Positions 51,500 through 60,472 of a DNA stretch of 64,000 bases are shown piece by piece; the first letter of the stretch is position 1; every line of letters begins with the position of its first letter. The notes below the pieces were generated by a model. It saw nothing but the letters and a program-made list of their open reading frames with translations. It did not search any database and had not been told where the DNA came from. This DNA is from an uncultured bacterium (GTDB lineage: Bacteria > Cyanobacteriota > Vampirovibrionia > Gastranaerophilales > Gastranaerophilaceae). The DNA lies in assembly GCA_902777855.1 (NCBI GenBank), contig CACYVN010000008.1:1-64000 (forward strand). Direction: 5' to 3'. The position numbers and the translations under genes are program-made.

Positions 51500-53330
51500 T
51501 ATAAATTTCCTCTATATTATGTGTTATTCCGCCCAAACTTGAAGGGTAAATGTTTTTGAATTTATCCCTGATTGCGACGATTCTTATGGGCGAATATATA
51601 TAAATCATCGGTTTTTGATTGTAGACAATATCCTGATATTTATCATAATAAATTTTTCTGTCCTCAAATTTTGTGGCAAGAGCGCCTTTTTCAAACATCA
51701 TGTCAAGTTCTTTCTCCCACGGTAAAATCCCAACTTTACCTTCCTGTGGTGTTCTCATATTAAACATGTGAAGTCTGCCGTCTGATAGCCAGACATTTTT
51801 ACCCCCGTTTGGTTCTAAAGGTGAGCCGGTTAATCCCATTATGACCATATCCCAGTCAAAAGTCGAAACAAGTTTATTTACAAGCGAATTAAATTCAATG
51901 GGTTTAAAATTGACTTTCATACCCAAATCTTCAAGGTCTTGCTTGACCATAACTCCTATTGCTTCACGTTCTGTATTACCTGCATTTGTATAAAGATTAA
52001 ATTCAACTCTGTTGCCTTCTTTGTCAAATAATCTGCCTTTTTCGTCCAATTTAAATCCTGACTTTTTTAGCAAAATCTTTGCATTATTAATATCTTTATC
52101 ATAAGGCTTCAATTTTTTATTAAGATAAATTGAATTAAGACTTTCGGGGGTAAAAAGCGGAACTCCTATCCCGTTTGCAATGTTTAAGACCATATTTTTG
52201 CGGTCAATTGCATAATCAACTGCCCGACGGAAATTCAAATCGTTAAACCATTTTTGTTTAACAGGCTCAACATAATATTTCCCCTTTTCATTTTTGCGTT
52301 TGTTAAGATTCATTGAAATATACATTGTTCCGGTATCAGGCCCGAGATTATACAGCTTGAAATCCGAGTGTGGTTCTAATGACTTATATCTCGCCACTTT
52401 TGAACCCTGCAAGGATATAACATCAAGTTCTTTTGCCTCAAATTTCAGAACCTCATTATTTAAATCTCCGACAATTAAATAGACTAATTTATCCAAATAT
52501 GGAAGTTTTTCGTTTTTTGTATTTATTTCATAATAGTTAGGATTTCGTTCAAATACTACACGTTGTGCCGGCACGTATTCTTTTAGCTTAAATGCACCTG
52601 AAACAACAAAATCTTTTGGCTTTGCATTTGTTGAAAGAAATGAATCAAAATATGCACTGCCTTTTTGTACTGCTTTATAGAATACATGTTTTGGAGCAAT
52701 AGAGGTTGACAACATTCTCAAAAACGGAGCATATGGTTCTGGAGTAACAAAAACTACAACATCATCCCCATATTTGCGCACAGTCGGAAGCTTTCCGTTT
52801 ATAACAAGTGAATCCCTTGTTGAAGTGTCGCCTAAGCCCCCAAAAATTATATTTTGCCATGTAAATACAACATCATCTGCTGTAATAGGTTTTCCGTCTG
52901 ACCATTTTATACCATGCCTTAAATATATAGTATAAACTTTGCCGTCAGGAGAAATCGTGTAGCCCTTGGCAAGTTTTGGGGCTACTTCACCCGTAACAGG
53001 ATTAGTGGTAAAAAGTCCGTCATACATTACTCCTGACAAAATTGCGGATGTATTATCCTTACAATTAAACGGATTAAATGTTTTTGGACCTTCCCCGATG
53101 GTTGATGATACAAGAGTTCCGCCAAAAGTACCGACAGGTGCCTGCGATTGAAGATAATCAATCCCGTTAATGTTAACATTCTTTTGCATGGGATAAATTA
53201 ACGCCAAATTAGTCTGATGAGTTTTTGTATTGTTCGTAATTTTTTGCGGAACATCACGAACAATACACGCTTTAGCCAAAAGCGCAATTAATACCAAAAC
53301 TAATAAAACCCTAAACACTCTCCCTGTCAT
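51474..53330 (-). CDS. ABC transporter extracytoplasmic peptide-binding protein (SBP_bac_5)
   Basis: This 618-residue solute-binding protein of the OppA/DppA class (family 5) presents ligand to the OppB/OppC permease. An N-terminal hydrophobic segment (VLLVLVLIALLAKACIV) anchors or exports it. C22 is not in a clean lipobox. GEGPKTFNPF, WSDGKPITADDVVFTWQNI, FNDLNFRRAVDYAIDRKNMV and the C-terminal part with LYTNAGNTEREAIGVMVKQDL are family blocks. No ATPase gene (oppD/oppF) follows, so the energy subunits must be encoded elsewhere. Its promoter should lie in 53331-53420, divergent from nrdJ. Confidence 0.92.
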   Translation of the reverse strand: MTGRVFRVLLVLVLIALLAKACIVRDVPQKITNNTKTHQTNLALIYPMQKNVNINGIDYLQSQAPVGTFGGTLVSSTIGEGPKTFNPFNCKDNTSAILSGVMYDGLFTTNPVTGEVAPKLAKGYTISPDGKVYTIYLRHGIKWSDGKPITADDVVFTWQNIIFGGLGDTSTRDSLVINGKLPTVRKYGDDVVVFVTPEPYAPFLRMLSTSIAPKHVFYKAVQKGSAYFDSFLSTNAKPKDFVVSGAFKLKEYVPAQRVVFERNPNYYEINTKNEKLPYLDKLVYLIVGDLNNEVLKFEAKELDVISLQGSKVARYKSLEPHSDFKLYNLGPDTGTMYISMNLNKRKNEKGKYYVEPVKQKWFNDLNFRRAVDYAIDRKNMVLNIANGIGVPLFTPESLNSIYLNKKLKPYDKDINNAKILLKKSGFKLDEKGRLFDKEGNRVEFNLYTNAGNTEREAIGVMVKQDLEDLGMKVNFKPIEFNSLVNKLVSTFDWDMVIMGLTGSPLEPNGGKNVWLSDGRLHMFNMRTPQEGKVGILPWEKELDMMFEKGALATKFEDRKIYYDKYQDIVYNQKPMIYIYSPIRIVAIRDKFKNIYPSSLGGITHNIEEIYIGHDKIHN

Positions 53331-53420
53331 GCTTTTATAATAACATAAATTTGATTTTTTGTATTAGATATGTGTTTATTATCTCATTGTTACAAAATAT
53401 AATAAAAATCTTTACCTTAT

Positions 53421-53450
53421 TTGCATAACATGCTTTGAATGTAGTACAAT
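53421..53450 (+). promoter_or_regulatory. Promoter of nrdJ
   Basis: TTGCAT (53421-53426), an 18-base spacer and TACAAT (53445-53450) lie about 80 bases before the nrdJ start. I see no cobalamin riboswitch or NrdR box in the leader. Confidence 0.55.
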
Positions 53451-53532
53451 TTTTTTAAGCACTCTATTTGGGGCATGCTTTTATTTTGGGAAATGTACTA
53501 TATTAATAAATTTACAGACTATGGAGGTTAAT

Positions 53533-55533
53533 GTGTCAGACACTTGTTTAGAAGAAAAACTCGACCTTAGTGAAAATGCGATTAAGGTTCTTGAAAGACG
53601 TTATTTAAAAAGAGATAAGGATGGTAATTGTACCGAAACCCCTGCGGATATGTTCCACAGAGTTGCGGATACAATTGCATCCGGCGATTACAAATTCGGT
53701 AAAAGCGAAGAAGAAGTAAGAAAGCTTGCAGACAGATTTTATCGTGCAATTACAAATCGTTACTTTATGCCCAATTCTCCAACATTGATGAATGCAGGTA
53801 GAGAACTCGGTCAACTTGCAGCTTGCTTTGTATTGCCGGTTGAAGATAGTTTGGAAGGTATTTTTGAAACAGTTAAAAATACTGCCCTTATTCACAAATC
53901 CGGAGGCGGAACAGGATTTTCATTCTCAAGATTAAGACCCAAAAACAGTGTGGTTAAGTCCACTATGGGTGTATCGTCAGGTCCTGTTTCATTTATGGAA
54001 GTATTCAACGCGGCAACGGAAGCTGTTAAACAAGGCGGTACTCGTCGCGGTGCAAATATGGGTATTTTAAGAGTTGACCACCCTGATATTTTGGACTTTA
54101 TTGATTGCAAATCTGACAATAATAAGTTAAATAATTTCAATATTTCGGTTGCGATAACGGATAAATTTATGGATGCTTATCTTGCGGGCGAAGATTATGA
54201 TTTGGTTAATCCGCAAAATAATCAGGTTGTCGGCAGATTAAGCGCAAAAGCCGTATTTGATAAAATTGTTGATGGTGCATGGAGAAATGGTGAACCGGGT
54301 ATTATTTACATTGACAAAATGAATTACGATAACCCAACTCCGCTAATTGGAGCTATTGAATCAACAAACCCGTGCGGGGAAGTTCCGTTGCTTCCTTATG
54401 AAGCTTGCAACTTAGGTTCAATTAACCTTGGCAGAATGATGAAAGAAACCTCAGACGGCTGGATTGTTGACTGGGATTTACTTGAAGAAACTACAAGGAC
54501 TGCTATGAGATTTTTGGACAACGTAATTGCAGTAAACAATTACCCGCTTCCTCAGATTTCAGAGATGGTTCAAAATAACAGGAAAATTGGCTTAGGCGTT
54601 ATGGGTTGGGCTGATATGCTTATGAAATCAGGTATTTCATATTCCTCTGAAGAAGGTACAAAACTTGCAGGACAGGTTATGGAATTTATTGATTACGTTT
54701 CAAAAACAGAATCAATTGAACTTTCTAAAGAAAGAGGAAGATTTAAAAACTTTACAGGCAGTATCTATGACCAAGACAATTACTTGTACAACAAGTACAA
54801 AGGAAAATCTGCGGGTAAGATTTCTGATGAACAATGGGCTGAACTTGATGCTCAAATCAAACAGTACGGTTTGAGAAATGCAACAACAACATGTATTGCT
54901 CCGACAGGAACCATTTCCATGATTGCCGGTGCATCAGGCGGGGTTGAACCGTTATTTGGTTTGGTATTCTCAAGACTTATCATGGATAAGACTGAAATGC
55001 TTGAAGTTAACCCGATATTTAAAGACTATATGATTTCACACGGTTTATACAGCGATGAATTGATGTCAAAAATTGCGGTTGACGGTTCAATTGCTCATGT
55101 TGACGGTGTAAGTGATGATGTTAAAAAGATTTTCTACACTGCGCATGATGTTACACCGTATTGGCATGTTAAAATGCAGGCTGCATTCCAGTTGCATACA
55201 GATAATGCTGTATCAAAAACAGTAAACTTCGTTGAATCAGCAACAAGAGAGGACATTGAAGAAGCATACATTTTGGCATACAAAAACAATCTGAAAGGGA
55301 TTACGGTATACAGAAATAATTCCCGTCAATTCCAACCGATGAATTTGGATGCCAAAAAGAAAGATAACAGTATTGAAATCAAGCCTGTCGTTGAAGATAA
55401 GGTAGAGAGCACAGAAGAATATAATCCGACCGGTGAAATTAAAGAAGTAAAATGCCCTGAATGCGGAACAAAAATCCAGATGGCGGAAGGCTGCTTTATT
55501 TGCCCGAGCTGTGGTTATTCAGGTTGTGCATAA
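53533..55533 (+). CDS. nrdJ: Adenosylcobalamin-dependent ribonucleotide reductase (class II)
   Basis: NrdJ reduces ribonucleotides using vitamin B12 instead of oxygen, giving DNA precursors under any oxygen level. It carries PNSPTLMNAGRELGQLAACF, with the first active-site cysteine. STNPCGEVPLLPYEACNLGS holds the radical cysteine and the catalytic Glu/Asn. CIAPTGTISMIAGASGGVEP is a further conserved block. A C-terminal zinc ribbon (CPECG...CPSCG) ends with the redox tail SGCA. At 666 residues it is a compact class II enzyme. I start at GTG 53533 because GGAGG lies five bases upstream and overlaps the ATG at 53521. It has its own promoter and terminator. Confidence 0.94.
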   Translation: MSDTCLEEKLDLSENAIKVLERRYLKRDKDGNCTETPADMFHRVADTIASGDYKFGKSEEEVRKLADRFYRAITNRYFMPNSPTLMNAGRELGQLAACFVLPVEDSLEGIFETVKNTALIHKSGGGTGFSFSRLRPKNSVVKSTMGVSSGPVSFMEVFNAATEAVKQGGTRRGANMGILRVDHPDILDFIDCKSDNNKLNNFNISVAITDKFMDAYLAGEDYDLVNPQNNQVVGRLSAKAVFDKIVDGAWRNGEPGIIYIDKMNYDNPTPLIGAIESTNPCGEVPLLPYEACNLGSINLGRMMKETSDGWIVDWDLLEETTRTAMRFLDNVIAVNNYPLPQISEMVQNNRKIGLGVMGWADMLMKSGISYSSEEGTKLAGQVMEFIDYVSKTESIELSKERGRFKNFTGSIYDQDNYLYNKYKGKSAGKISDEQWAELDAQIKQYGLRNATTTCIAPTGTISMIAGASGGVEPLFGLVFSRLIMDKTEMLEVNPIFKDYMISHGLYSDELMSKIAVDGSIAHVDGVSDDVKKIFYTAHDVTPYWHVKMQAAFQLHTDNAVSKTVNFVESATREDIEEAYILAYKNNLKGITVYRNNSRQFQPMNLDAKKKDNSIEIKPVVEDKVESTEEYNPTGEIKEVKCPECGTKIQMAEGCFICPSCGYSGCA

Positions 55534-55558
55534 GCACAATATTTAATCAAACAATTAA

Positions 55559-55588
55559 AAATACCGCCTTTTGAAGGCGGTATTTTTT
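55559..55588 (+). terminator. Rho-independent terminator of nrdJ
   Basis: The stem ATACCGCCTT/AAGGCGGTAT with a three-base loop is followed by a T-run on the plus strand. Confidence 0.9.
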
Positions 55589-55590
55589 AT

Positions 55591-55619
55591 TATTAAAAAG
55601 ATGCCGGTTCAGCATCTTT
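55591..55619 (-). terminator. Rho-independent terminator, minus strand
   Basis: The stem AAAGATGC/GCATCTTT with a seven-base loop continues as TTTTTAAT on the minus strand. It ends the convergent gene at 55632-56540 and lies beside the nrdJ terminator. Confidence 0.75.
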
Positions 55620-55631
55620 CTAAATTTGTTT

Positions 55632-56540
55632 TTAAACCATTGTTGTTGCAAGTTTTACAAATTGCTCAAATGTAACAGGTTCTCCTGTTTGAGCATTTAT
55701 AACAGGTTTTGTTTTAAGCATTTGCTCGTATTGTTCATGTAAATCCGCAATTGATTTTTTACGAACGTCAATTTTTTCGTCTGCAATATCTTCTCTGATA
55801 TTTTGCTGAGCTTGTTTCAGTTCGTCATAATTTTTGTTCGCGACTTTTGCTTTAACACTTTGATGTCCGAAAATATGAGCAATTTGAGTCCCGATAACAA
55901 GTAATGGTGCGAGTTCTGCTGTTCCTCTTGCTATATCCTTTATCGGAGACGGGAATTTGGACATAAATTCTGATGCTTTGTTTAAAACTTTACTTTCATT
56001 TAAAGCATTTCTCATTTTTCTTAAATGAGGAAGAACTTTTTTGCTGTCAACAGAATCAATAACCTTGGCAAGTCCTTTTGCTCCGGCTTTATCAACAGCC
56101 GCAAGAACTCCGAAACCTGCGGAAAATGTTGCAATTGATGATATTACAGGATTATTTTTAATTACATTAACTTTCTTTGCGAGATAATCTTTTGCATTCC
56201 ACAAAACGCCGAGAGCTGCAAGCCCTGCTCCCCAGCTCGCACTAACCAAACCAAAACGGGCAAACTTAATGGCACGCATGTTGTGTTTGCCAAATTTTGC
56301 TACTGCTTCCGGTGAAATTTTTTGTGCAGTTGCTGCAAGTCCGCCTGCTAAAGGTAAGGAAATAAATAAAGCATTATCTATATTGCGGTGTTTTCTGTCA
56401 TTAACGTCTTTTGAAGCTTTAGCCAATGCTATGTTTCTTAAATCTCTGTCTTTGAGATTTGCAAATACCTGCTCCTCCAAACTCGCCTTAAATGCCATAT
56501 TATTAGCATTTGAACTTAATGAAACAGAATTAACCTGCAT
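55632..56540 (-). CDS. Unknown, membrane-associated protein with N-terminal AFKA motif
   Basis: The ATG at 56540 (MQVNSVSLSSNANNMAFKAS) gives 302 residues. The upstream in-frame TTG is less convincing. The short motif M-A-F-K-A (15-19) matches the P-S-F-[TK]-A type motif of other proteins in the window. Hydrophobic Gly/Ala stretches (LFISLPLAGGLAATAQ, LVSASWGAGLAALGVLW, VISSIATFSAGFGVLAAV, LAPLLVIGTQIAHIFG) suggest peripheral or integral membrane association. The C-terminal ~70 residues form a charged coiled coil (ELKQAQQNIREDIADEKIDV). It has no known family. Confidence 0.7.
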   Translation of the reverse strand: MQVNSVSLSSNANNMAFKASLEEQVFANLKDRDLRNIALAKASKDVNDRKHRNIDNALFISLPLAGGLAATAQKISPEAVAKFGKHNMRAIKFARFGLVSASWGAGLAALGVLWNAKDYLAKKVNVIKNNPVISSIATFSAGFGVLAAVDKAGAKGLAKVIDSVDSKKVLPHLRKMRNALNESKVLNKASEFMSKFPSPIKDIARGTAELAPLLVIGTQIAHIFGHQSVKAKVANKNYDELKQAQQNIREDIADEKIDVRKKSIADLHEQYEQMLKTKPVINAQTGEPVTFEQFVKLATTMV

Positions 56541-56669
56541 GCTATACCTATACCTTTCGCACTTCAATTATACTATAATTCAAAAATCATGTGAAATATA
56601 TTTTTGCTATTTTACATAAAAATATTTATAAATATTTACAATTTTCTCTGTTTTTCTTACCATCAGTGT

Positions 56670-57953
56670 ATGAAGAAGTTTTTTATACATACAATGGGCT
56701 GCAAATCAAATCAGTTTGAAACGGCTATAATAAAAGAAAACCTTGTAAATAACGGATTTGATGAAGTAAAAAATCTTAACAATGCTGATTATTACATTTT
56801 AAATTCCTGTTCGGTTACTCACAAAAGCGATAATGAGGCATTATACCTGTTGCGAAGTGCAAAGCATAAAAATTCTGATATAAAAACGATTCTGACAGGC
56901 TGCATAGCCCAAATTGAAAAAGAAGAACTTTTGAAAAATGATTTTATTGATTATGTAATAGGCAATGACGACAAATTACATCTTTATAAATATCTTATTG
57001 AGGATGAAAAATATTTTGTTTCTGATGTAATGTGCCAGAATAAATTCAGCGAAATTGAACTTTCTGATACAACAAAAACAAGAGTGAGTCTGAAAATTCA
57101 GGACGGATGCGATTCAAGATGTGCATATTGTATTATCTGGAAAGCAAGGGGCAAAAGCAGGAGCGCCTCATCAGATTTTATAATTAAACAGATAAATAAT
57201 TTTGTTAAAGCAGGGTTTAAAGAGGTTGTTTTAACAGGAATTCACATCGGTCAATGGGGAAAAGATTTAGGGCTTTGCTTACTTGATTTGTTAAAAGAAA
57301 TTGAGTCAAAAACGGATATAAAGCGTTACCGTTTGGGTTCGCTAAATCCTAATGAAATCAATGATGAACTGCTTGAGTTTCTTCAAAAATCAGATAAATT
57401 TTGTCCGCATTTTCACCTGTCATTGCAGAGTGCAAACGATAAAATACTGCGTTCTATGAACAGATTTTATAAAACTGATTTTTATTTAAAGCAAATTGAC
57501 CAGATAAATGTGATGTTTGATTTGCCGTTTTTGGGCAGTGATATTATTGCAGGGTTTGCAGGCGAGAGTGATGAAGATTTTGAAATTACCCGCAGAAATC
57601 TTGAAAATTCAGGTTTAACCCAAATTCACACTTTTCCTTATTCAGTCCGCCGTGGAACGATTGGTGAAGGTATGCCAAATCAGGTCAGTGACGAGGTTAA
57701 AGAAAAGAGGGCTGATATTATAAAAACGATTTCACGCAAGAAATACAATGATTTTGTAAATAAAAATATTGAGAAAGTACATGAAGTTCTTGTAGAAAAG
57801 CATCGAGACAGGCATTCGGGGAACTTAAAAGGAGTTACAAGAAATTATCTGACTGTTCAGATTGTTTCTGACAGAGAAGATTTATATAATACTCTGCAAA
57901 ATGTTAAACTGACGGAATATAAAGACGGAGTGATTTACGGGGATTTAATTTAA
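56670..57953 (+). CDS. mtaB: tRNA (t6A37) methylthiotransferase MtaB
   Basis: A radical-SAM methylthiotransferase that adds a methylthio group to N6-threonylcarbamoyladenosine at position 37 of tRNAs. The N-terminal UPF0004 domain has its three cluster cysteines at C11 (TMGCKSNQFE), C47 (LNSCSVT) and C78 (LTGCIAQ). The radical-SAM CxxxCxxC is C147-C151-C154 (GCDSRCAYC). A C-terminal TRAM-like strand region follows. The MGCKSNQ form and 427-residue length favour MtaB over MiaB or RimO. The ATG at 56670 starts the domain directly; the 22 upstream in-frame codons are AT-driven. There is no obvious ribosome-binding site. It overlaps the convergent HNH-like gene by four bases. Confidence 0.92.
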   Translation: MKKFFIHTMGCKSNQFETAIIKENLVNNGFDEVKNLNNADYYILNSCSVTHKSDNEALYLLRSAKHKNSDIKTILTGCIAQIEKEELLKNDFIDYVIGNDDKLHLYKYLIEDEKYFVSDVMCQNKFSEIELSDTTKTRVSLKIQDGCDSRCAYCIIWKARGKSRSASSDFIIKQINNFVKAGFKEVVLTGIHIGQWGKDLGLCLLDLLKEIESKTDIKRYRLGSLNPNEINDELLEFLQKSDKFCPHFHLSLQSANDKILRSMNRFYKTDFYLKQIDQINVMFDLPFLGSDIIAGFAGESDEDFEITRRNLENSGLTQIHTFPYSVRRGTIGEGMPNQVSDEVKEKRADIIKTISRKKYNDFVNKNIEKVHEVLVEKHRDRHSGNLKGVTRNYLTVQIVSDREDLYNTLQNVKLTEYKDGVIYGDLI

Positions 57954-59329
57954 ACATCAATGTTTTTATTTAAAAATTTGGGGGATTCGTAATATGCAGA
58001 TATGTCCAAATCTATCTGCCCTTTTGAAACTTTAAAAATGGTGTCTTTAAATTCTTCAATATATTTTGGGTTAATTCTGTTTTTCTCAAAAACTCCCTCG
58101 TGGTAAAGGTCAATGAGTCTGTTTACATATTTTTGACAATAGTACGGGGTGTTTGGACGAAGTTTCATTTGCTCGGTGAACTCAATACTTTTTCTTATGG
58201 AATTTTCTCTTGTGGTGGCTCCTGCAAAGTTTGCCATAACATCTGCTCCGCCTTCTGATTTCGGAAATATATGTTCGACTGAAGCCAGATACGGCCAGAG
58301 TATTCTGGATGCGATTTTGTCAGAGTTTTCTCCCGAAATTTTTACCATATATGCTGAAAAATCTTCATTAGATGTAGGGAGCTTGAATGCCTCCTGCATA
58401 ATCTTTTCGTGCATTTCTTTATCCGGTAGATCGTCTATTATTCTGCCCAAATCATATAAAAATGATTTTCTTGAAAACGGTGCGATAATTTCTTTGTTAG
58501 TCAGTCGGGCTTTTGATGTCCCGATAAGTTCTTTTAATTCTGTGTTATTTCTCAACACAGATTTTTTCAATATCCAGTCTAACATTCCCATTACTTTAAT
58601 CTGATTATTAATTGTAGCCGGGTTTGTTGTATTTGAAAGTCGTTTTGATTCTTTCATTAATTTATTCATTACTTTTTTTGATTTAATGTCATTATCATTA
58701 ACGATGTTGTCTTTAATTTTTGCAAGTTTATACTTAAATTCGTATGAGGAGAACGGAATCAAAACAGGACGTTCGTTTAACCTTTTATCAGTTTCTTTCA
58801 TTAATAATGAAAATTTATCCTGATATTCTTTTGGAAGTTGATTGAAATTTTCCTGTAAATTACGGAAAACACCGGTTTGTTTTTTACGCAAATCACGTCT
58901 GTATACAGGCTCAATTTCATTTAAAAGTTGTTTCAAATTCTCATTCGGATGAATTTTTGAGCGGGCTGAAATGATACCCATAACACGTTCTTCCATTCCC
59001 GAGTAGCATTCATTGTACCTTGACAGAATTTCAACGACATCTTTTGATGATTTTTCAAATGCTCCGCTTTTAATAAGACGTGATACCTGTTTGGGATCTA
59101 TCATTGGGATTCCGCTATATATGCAGGGCAAATTATATTTAAAGAGGGTGCGAAGTTTTGAAGAATTTTGGATGGATGTAAACGAAATTTGGTATGCCGG
59201 CATCAGGGATAAATCGTTTATATTCTTTAAATGATCAAGGCAAATACTGTCCCTTTTGCTCTTTGTTTGGACAGCAGGGATTAGATTATACCCGTTTACA
59301 CCGTTGAGACTGATTGCCGAAATTCTCAT
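57950..59329 (-). CDS. HNH-like nuclease candidate with N-terminal ISFTS motif
   Basis: This 459-residue protein has no signal peptide. Its start (MRISAISLNGVNG) and I-S-F-T-S at 48-52 fit the N-terminal pattern of other proteins here. Near the C-terminus VEHIFPKSEGGADVMANF (351-368) with TRENSIRKS (373-381) reproduces the H-x-x-P-[KR]-S-x-G-G...N...N-x-x-[KR] layout of HNH endonucleases. The upstream CIYSGIPMI (69-77) looks like a degenerate C-x-x-C-G-x-P-M-I zinc knuckle, with the second cysteine lost. The middle is helical. It may be a nuclease, possibly a toxin or effector, but activity is uncertain given the broken knuckle. Confidence 0.6.
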   Translation of the reverse strand: MRISAISLNGVNGYNLIPAVQTKSKRDSICLDHLKNINDLSLMPAYQISFTSIQNSSKLRTLFKYNLPCIYSGIPMIDPKQVSRLIKSGAFEKSSKDVVEILSRYNECYSGMEERVMGIISARSKIHPNENLKQLLNEIEPVYRRDLRKKQTGVFRNLQENFNQLPKEYQDKFSLLMKETDKRLNERPVLIPFSSYEFKYKLAKIKDNIVNDNDIKSKKVMNKLMKESKRLSNTTNPATINNQIKVMGMLDWILKKSVLRNNTELKELIGTSKARLTNKEIIAPFSRKSFLYDLGRIIDDLPDKEMHEKIMQEAFKLPTSNEDFSAYMVKISGENSDKIASRILWPYLASVEHIFPKSEGGADVMANFAGATTRENSIRKSIEFTEQMKLRPNTPYYCQKYVNRLIDLYHEGVFEKNRINPKYIEEFKDTIFKVSKGQIDLDISAYYESPKFLNKNIDV

Positions 59330-59409
59330 AAGTATTCTCTACATTGTACCACTACCTTTAATATCGGTATAAATTGTAAAAATCTTTAATATTTATATAT
59401 GGTTTGTGT

Positions 59410-59415
59410 TATAAT
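59410..59415 (+). promoter_or_regulatory. -10 hexamer before rfaE1
   Basis: TATAAT ends eight bases before the ATG at 59424. If used, transcription would begin at or next to that ATG. The -35 region is poor. Confidence 0.45.
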
Positions 59416-59423
59416 TTTGGGGT

Positions 59424-60452
59424 ATGCAGAATAAGAAAGAGCAAATTATGAATTTTGATAAGGAAAAACTTGTTTCATCAATAAAAAAACTTGCGGATGC
59501 AAAGATTTTGGTTGTAGGAGACTTAGCATTAGATGAGATGATTTACGGGGATGCGGAAAGAATTTCAAGGGAAGCACCGGTTTTGATTCTCCAGCACACA
59601 AAAACAAAACATATTTTGGGCGGAGCATCAAACGCAGCTCACAACGTTGCTACTCTAAACGGCGGTAAAGTCGGAGTTGTTGGGGTCGCCGGCGATGATT
59701 ATCATTGTGGTTTTCTTTTCGACACATTTAAAGATGCAAATATAAATTGTGACGGAATTGTAACAGATAAAGATCGTAAAACTATTGTAAAAACAAGAAT
59801 TTCCGGTTCTATTACAACTTCAATTACCCAGCAGATAGTAAGAATTGACAGGCAGTCTAAAGGGTTTGTATCACCTGATACTGAGAGTAAGCTTCTTCAA
59901 AAAATTGAGGAGCTTTTGCCGTCTTATGATGCTGTTATTTTGTCAAATTATCATATAGGAACATTGACGGATAAAATTATTAGTTTTACCACAGAACTTG
60001 CAAATAAGCTTGGTAAAGTCATTGTGGTTGATGCTCAAAGAGATCTTGGAAGCTATAAAAATGTTACTTCAATGACTCCAAACCTCCCTGATACCGAAAA
60101 ATCCGTCGGATTTGAAATTCGCAGTGAAGAAGATTTGAAACGTGCAGGTGATTTGTTATTAAGTCAAACGGGTGCAAAATCAATACTCATAACCTGCGGG
60201 GCTGATGGTATGTTTGTAACAGAGCCGAATAAGAAATACCAAAAAATTCCTGTTTTTAACAAGTCTGAAGTTTTTGATGTTACAGGCGCGGGAGATACTG
60301 TTACGGCAGTCTATTCTCTTGCTTTGGCATCAGGTATTGACCCTGTATATTCGGCAATTATCGGTAATGTTGCCGCAAGTATTGTTGTAAGACAGTTTGG
60401 TTGCGCAACGACAACAATTCAGAATTTGCTGAATGCAGTCGAAAAATTATAG
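59424..60452 (+). CDS. rfaE1: D-glycero-beta-D-manno-heptose-7-phosphate kinase
   Basis: A ribokinase-family enzyme for ADP-heptose synthesis, making the inner-core sugar of lipopolysaccharide. It corresponds to the N-terminal kinase half of HldE; the nucleotidyltransferase half is absent. LVVGDLALDEMIYGDAERIS and REAPVLIL, GGASNAAHNVATLNGG, NYHIGTL and the catalytic GAGDTVTAVYSLAL with the base Asp are diagnostic. The length is 342 residues. The start is uncertain: ATG 59424 is nearly leaderless behind a TATAAT, and ATG 59448 (MNFDKEK) would leave a 26-base leader with a weak ribosome-binding site. It begins an envelope-sugar gene group with the next two genes. Confidence 0.93.
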   Translation: MQNKKEQIMNFDKEKLVSSIKKLADAKILVVGDLALDEMIYGDAERISREAPVLILQHTKTKHILGGASNAAHNVATLNGGKVGVVGVAGDDYHCGFLFDTFKDANINCDGIVTDKDRKTIVKTRISGSITTSITQQIVRIDRQSKGFVSPDTESKLLQKIEELLPSYDAVILSNYHIGTLTDKIISFTTELANKLGKVIVVDAQRDLGSYKNVTSMTPNLPDTEKSVGFEIRSEEDLKRAGDLLLSQTGAKSILITCGADGMFVTEPNKKYQKIPVFNKSEVFDVTGAGDTVTAVYSLALASGIDPVYSAIIGNVAASIVVRQFGCATTTIQNLLNAVEKL

Positions 60453-60472
60453 TATTTTATAAGGAGAATTAT

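Noticed and set aside
53331-53520. Possible cobalamin riboswitch before nrdJ
   Set aside because: The leader after the predicted promoter is too short and lacks a B12-box-like sequence.
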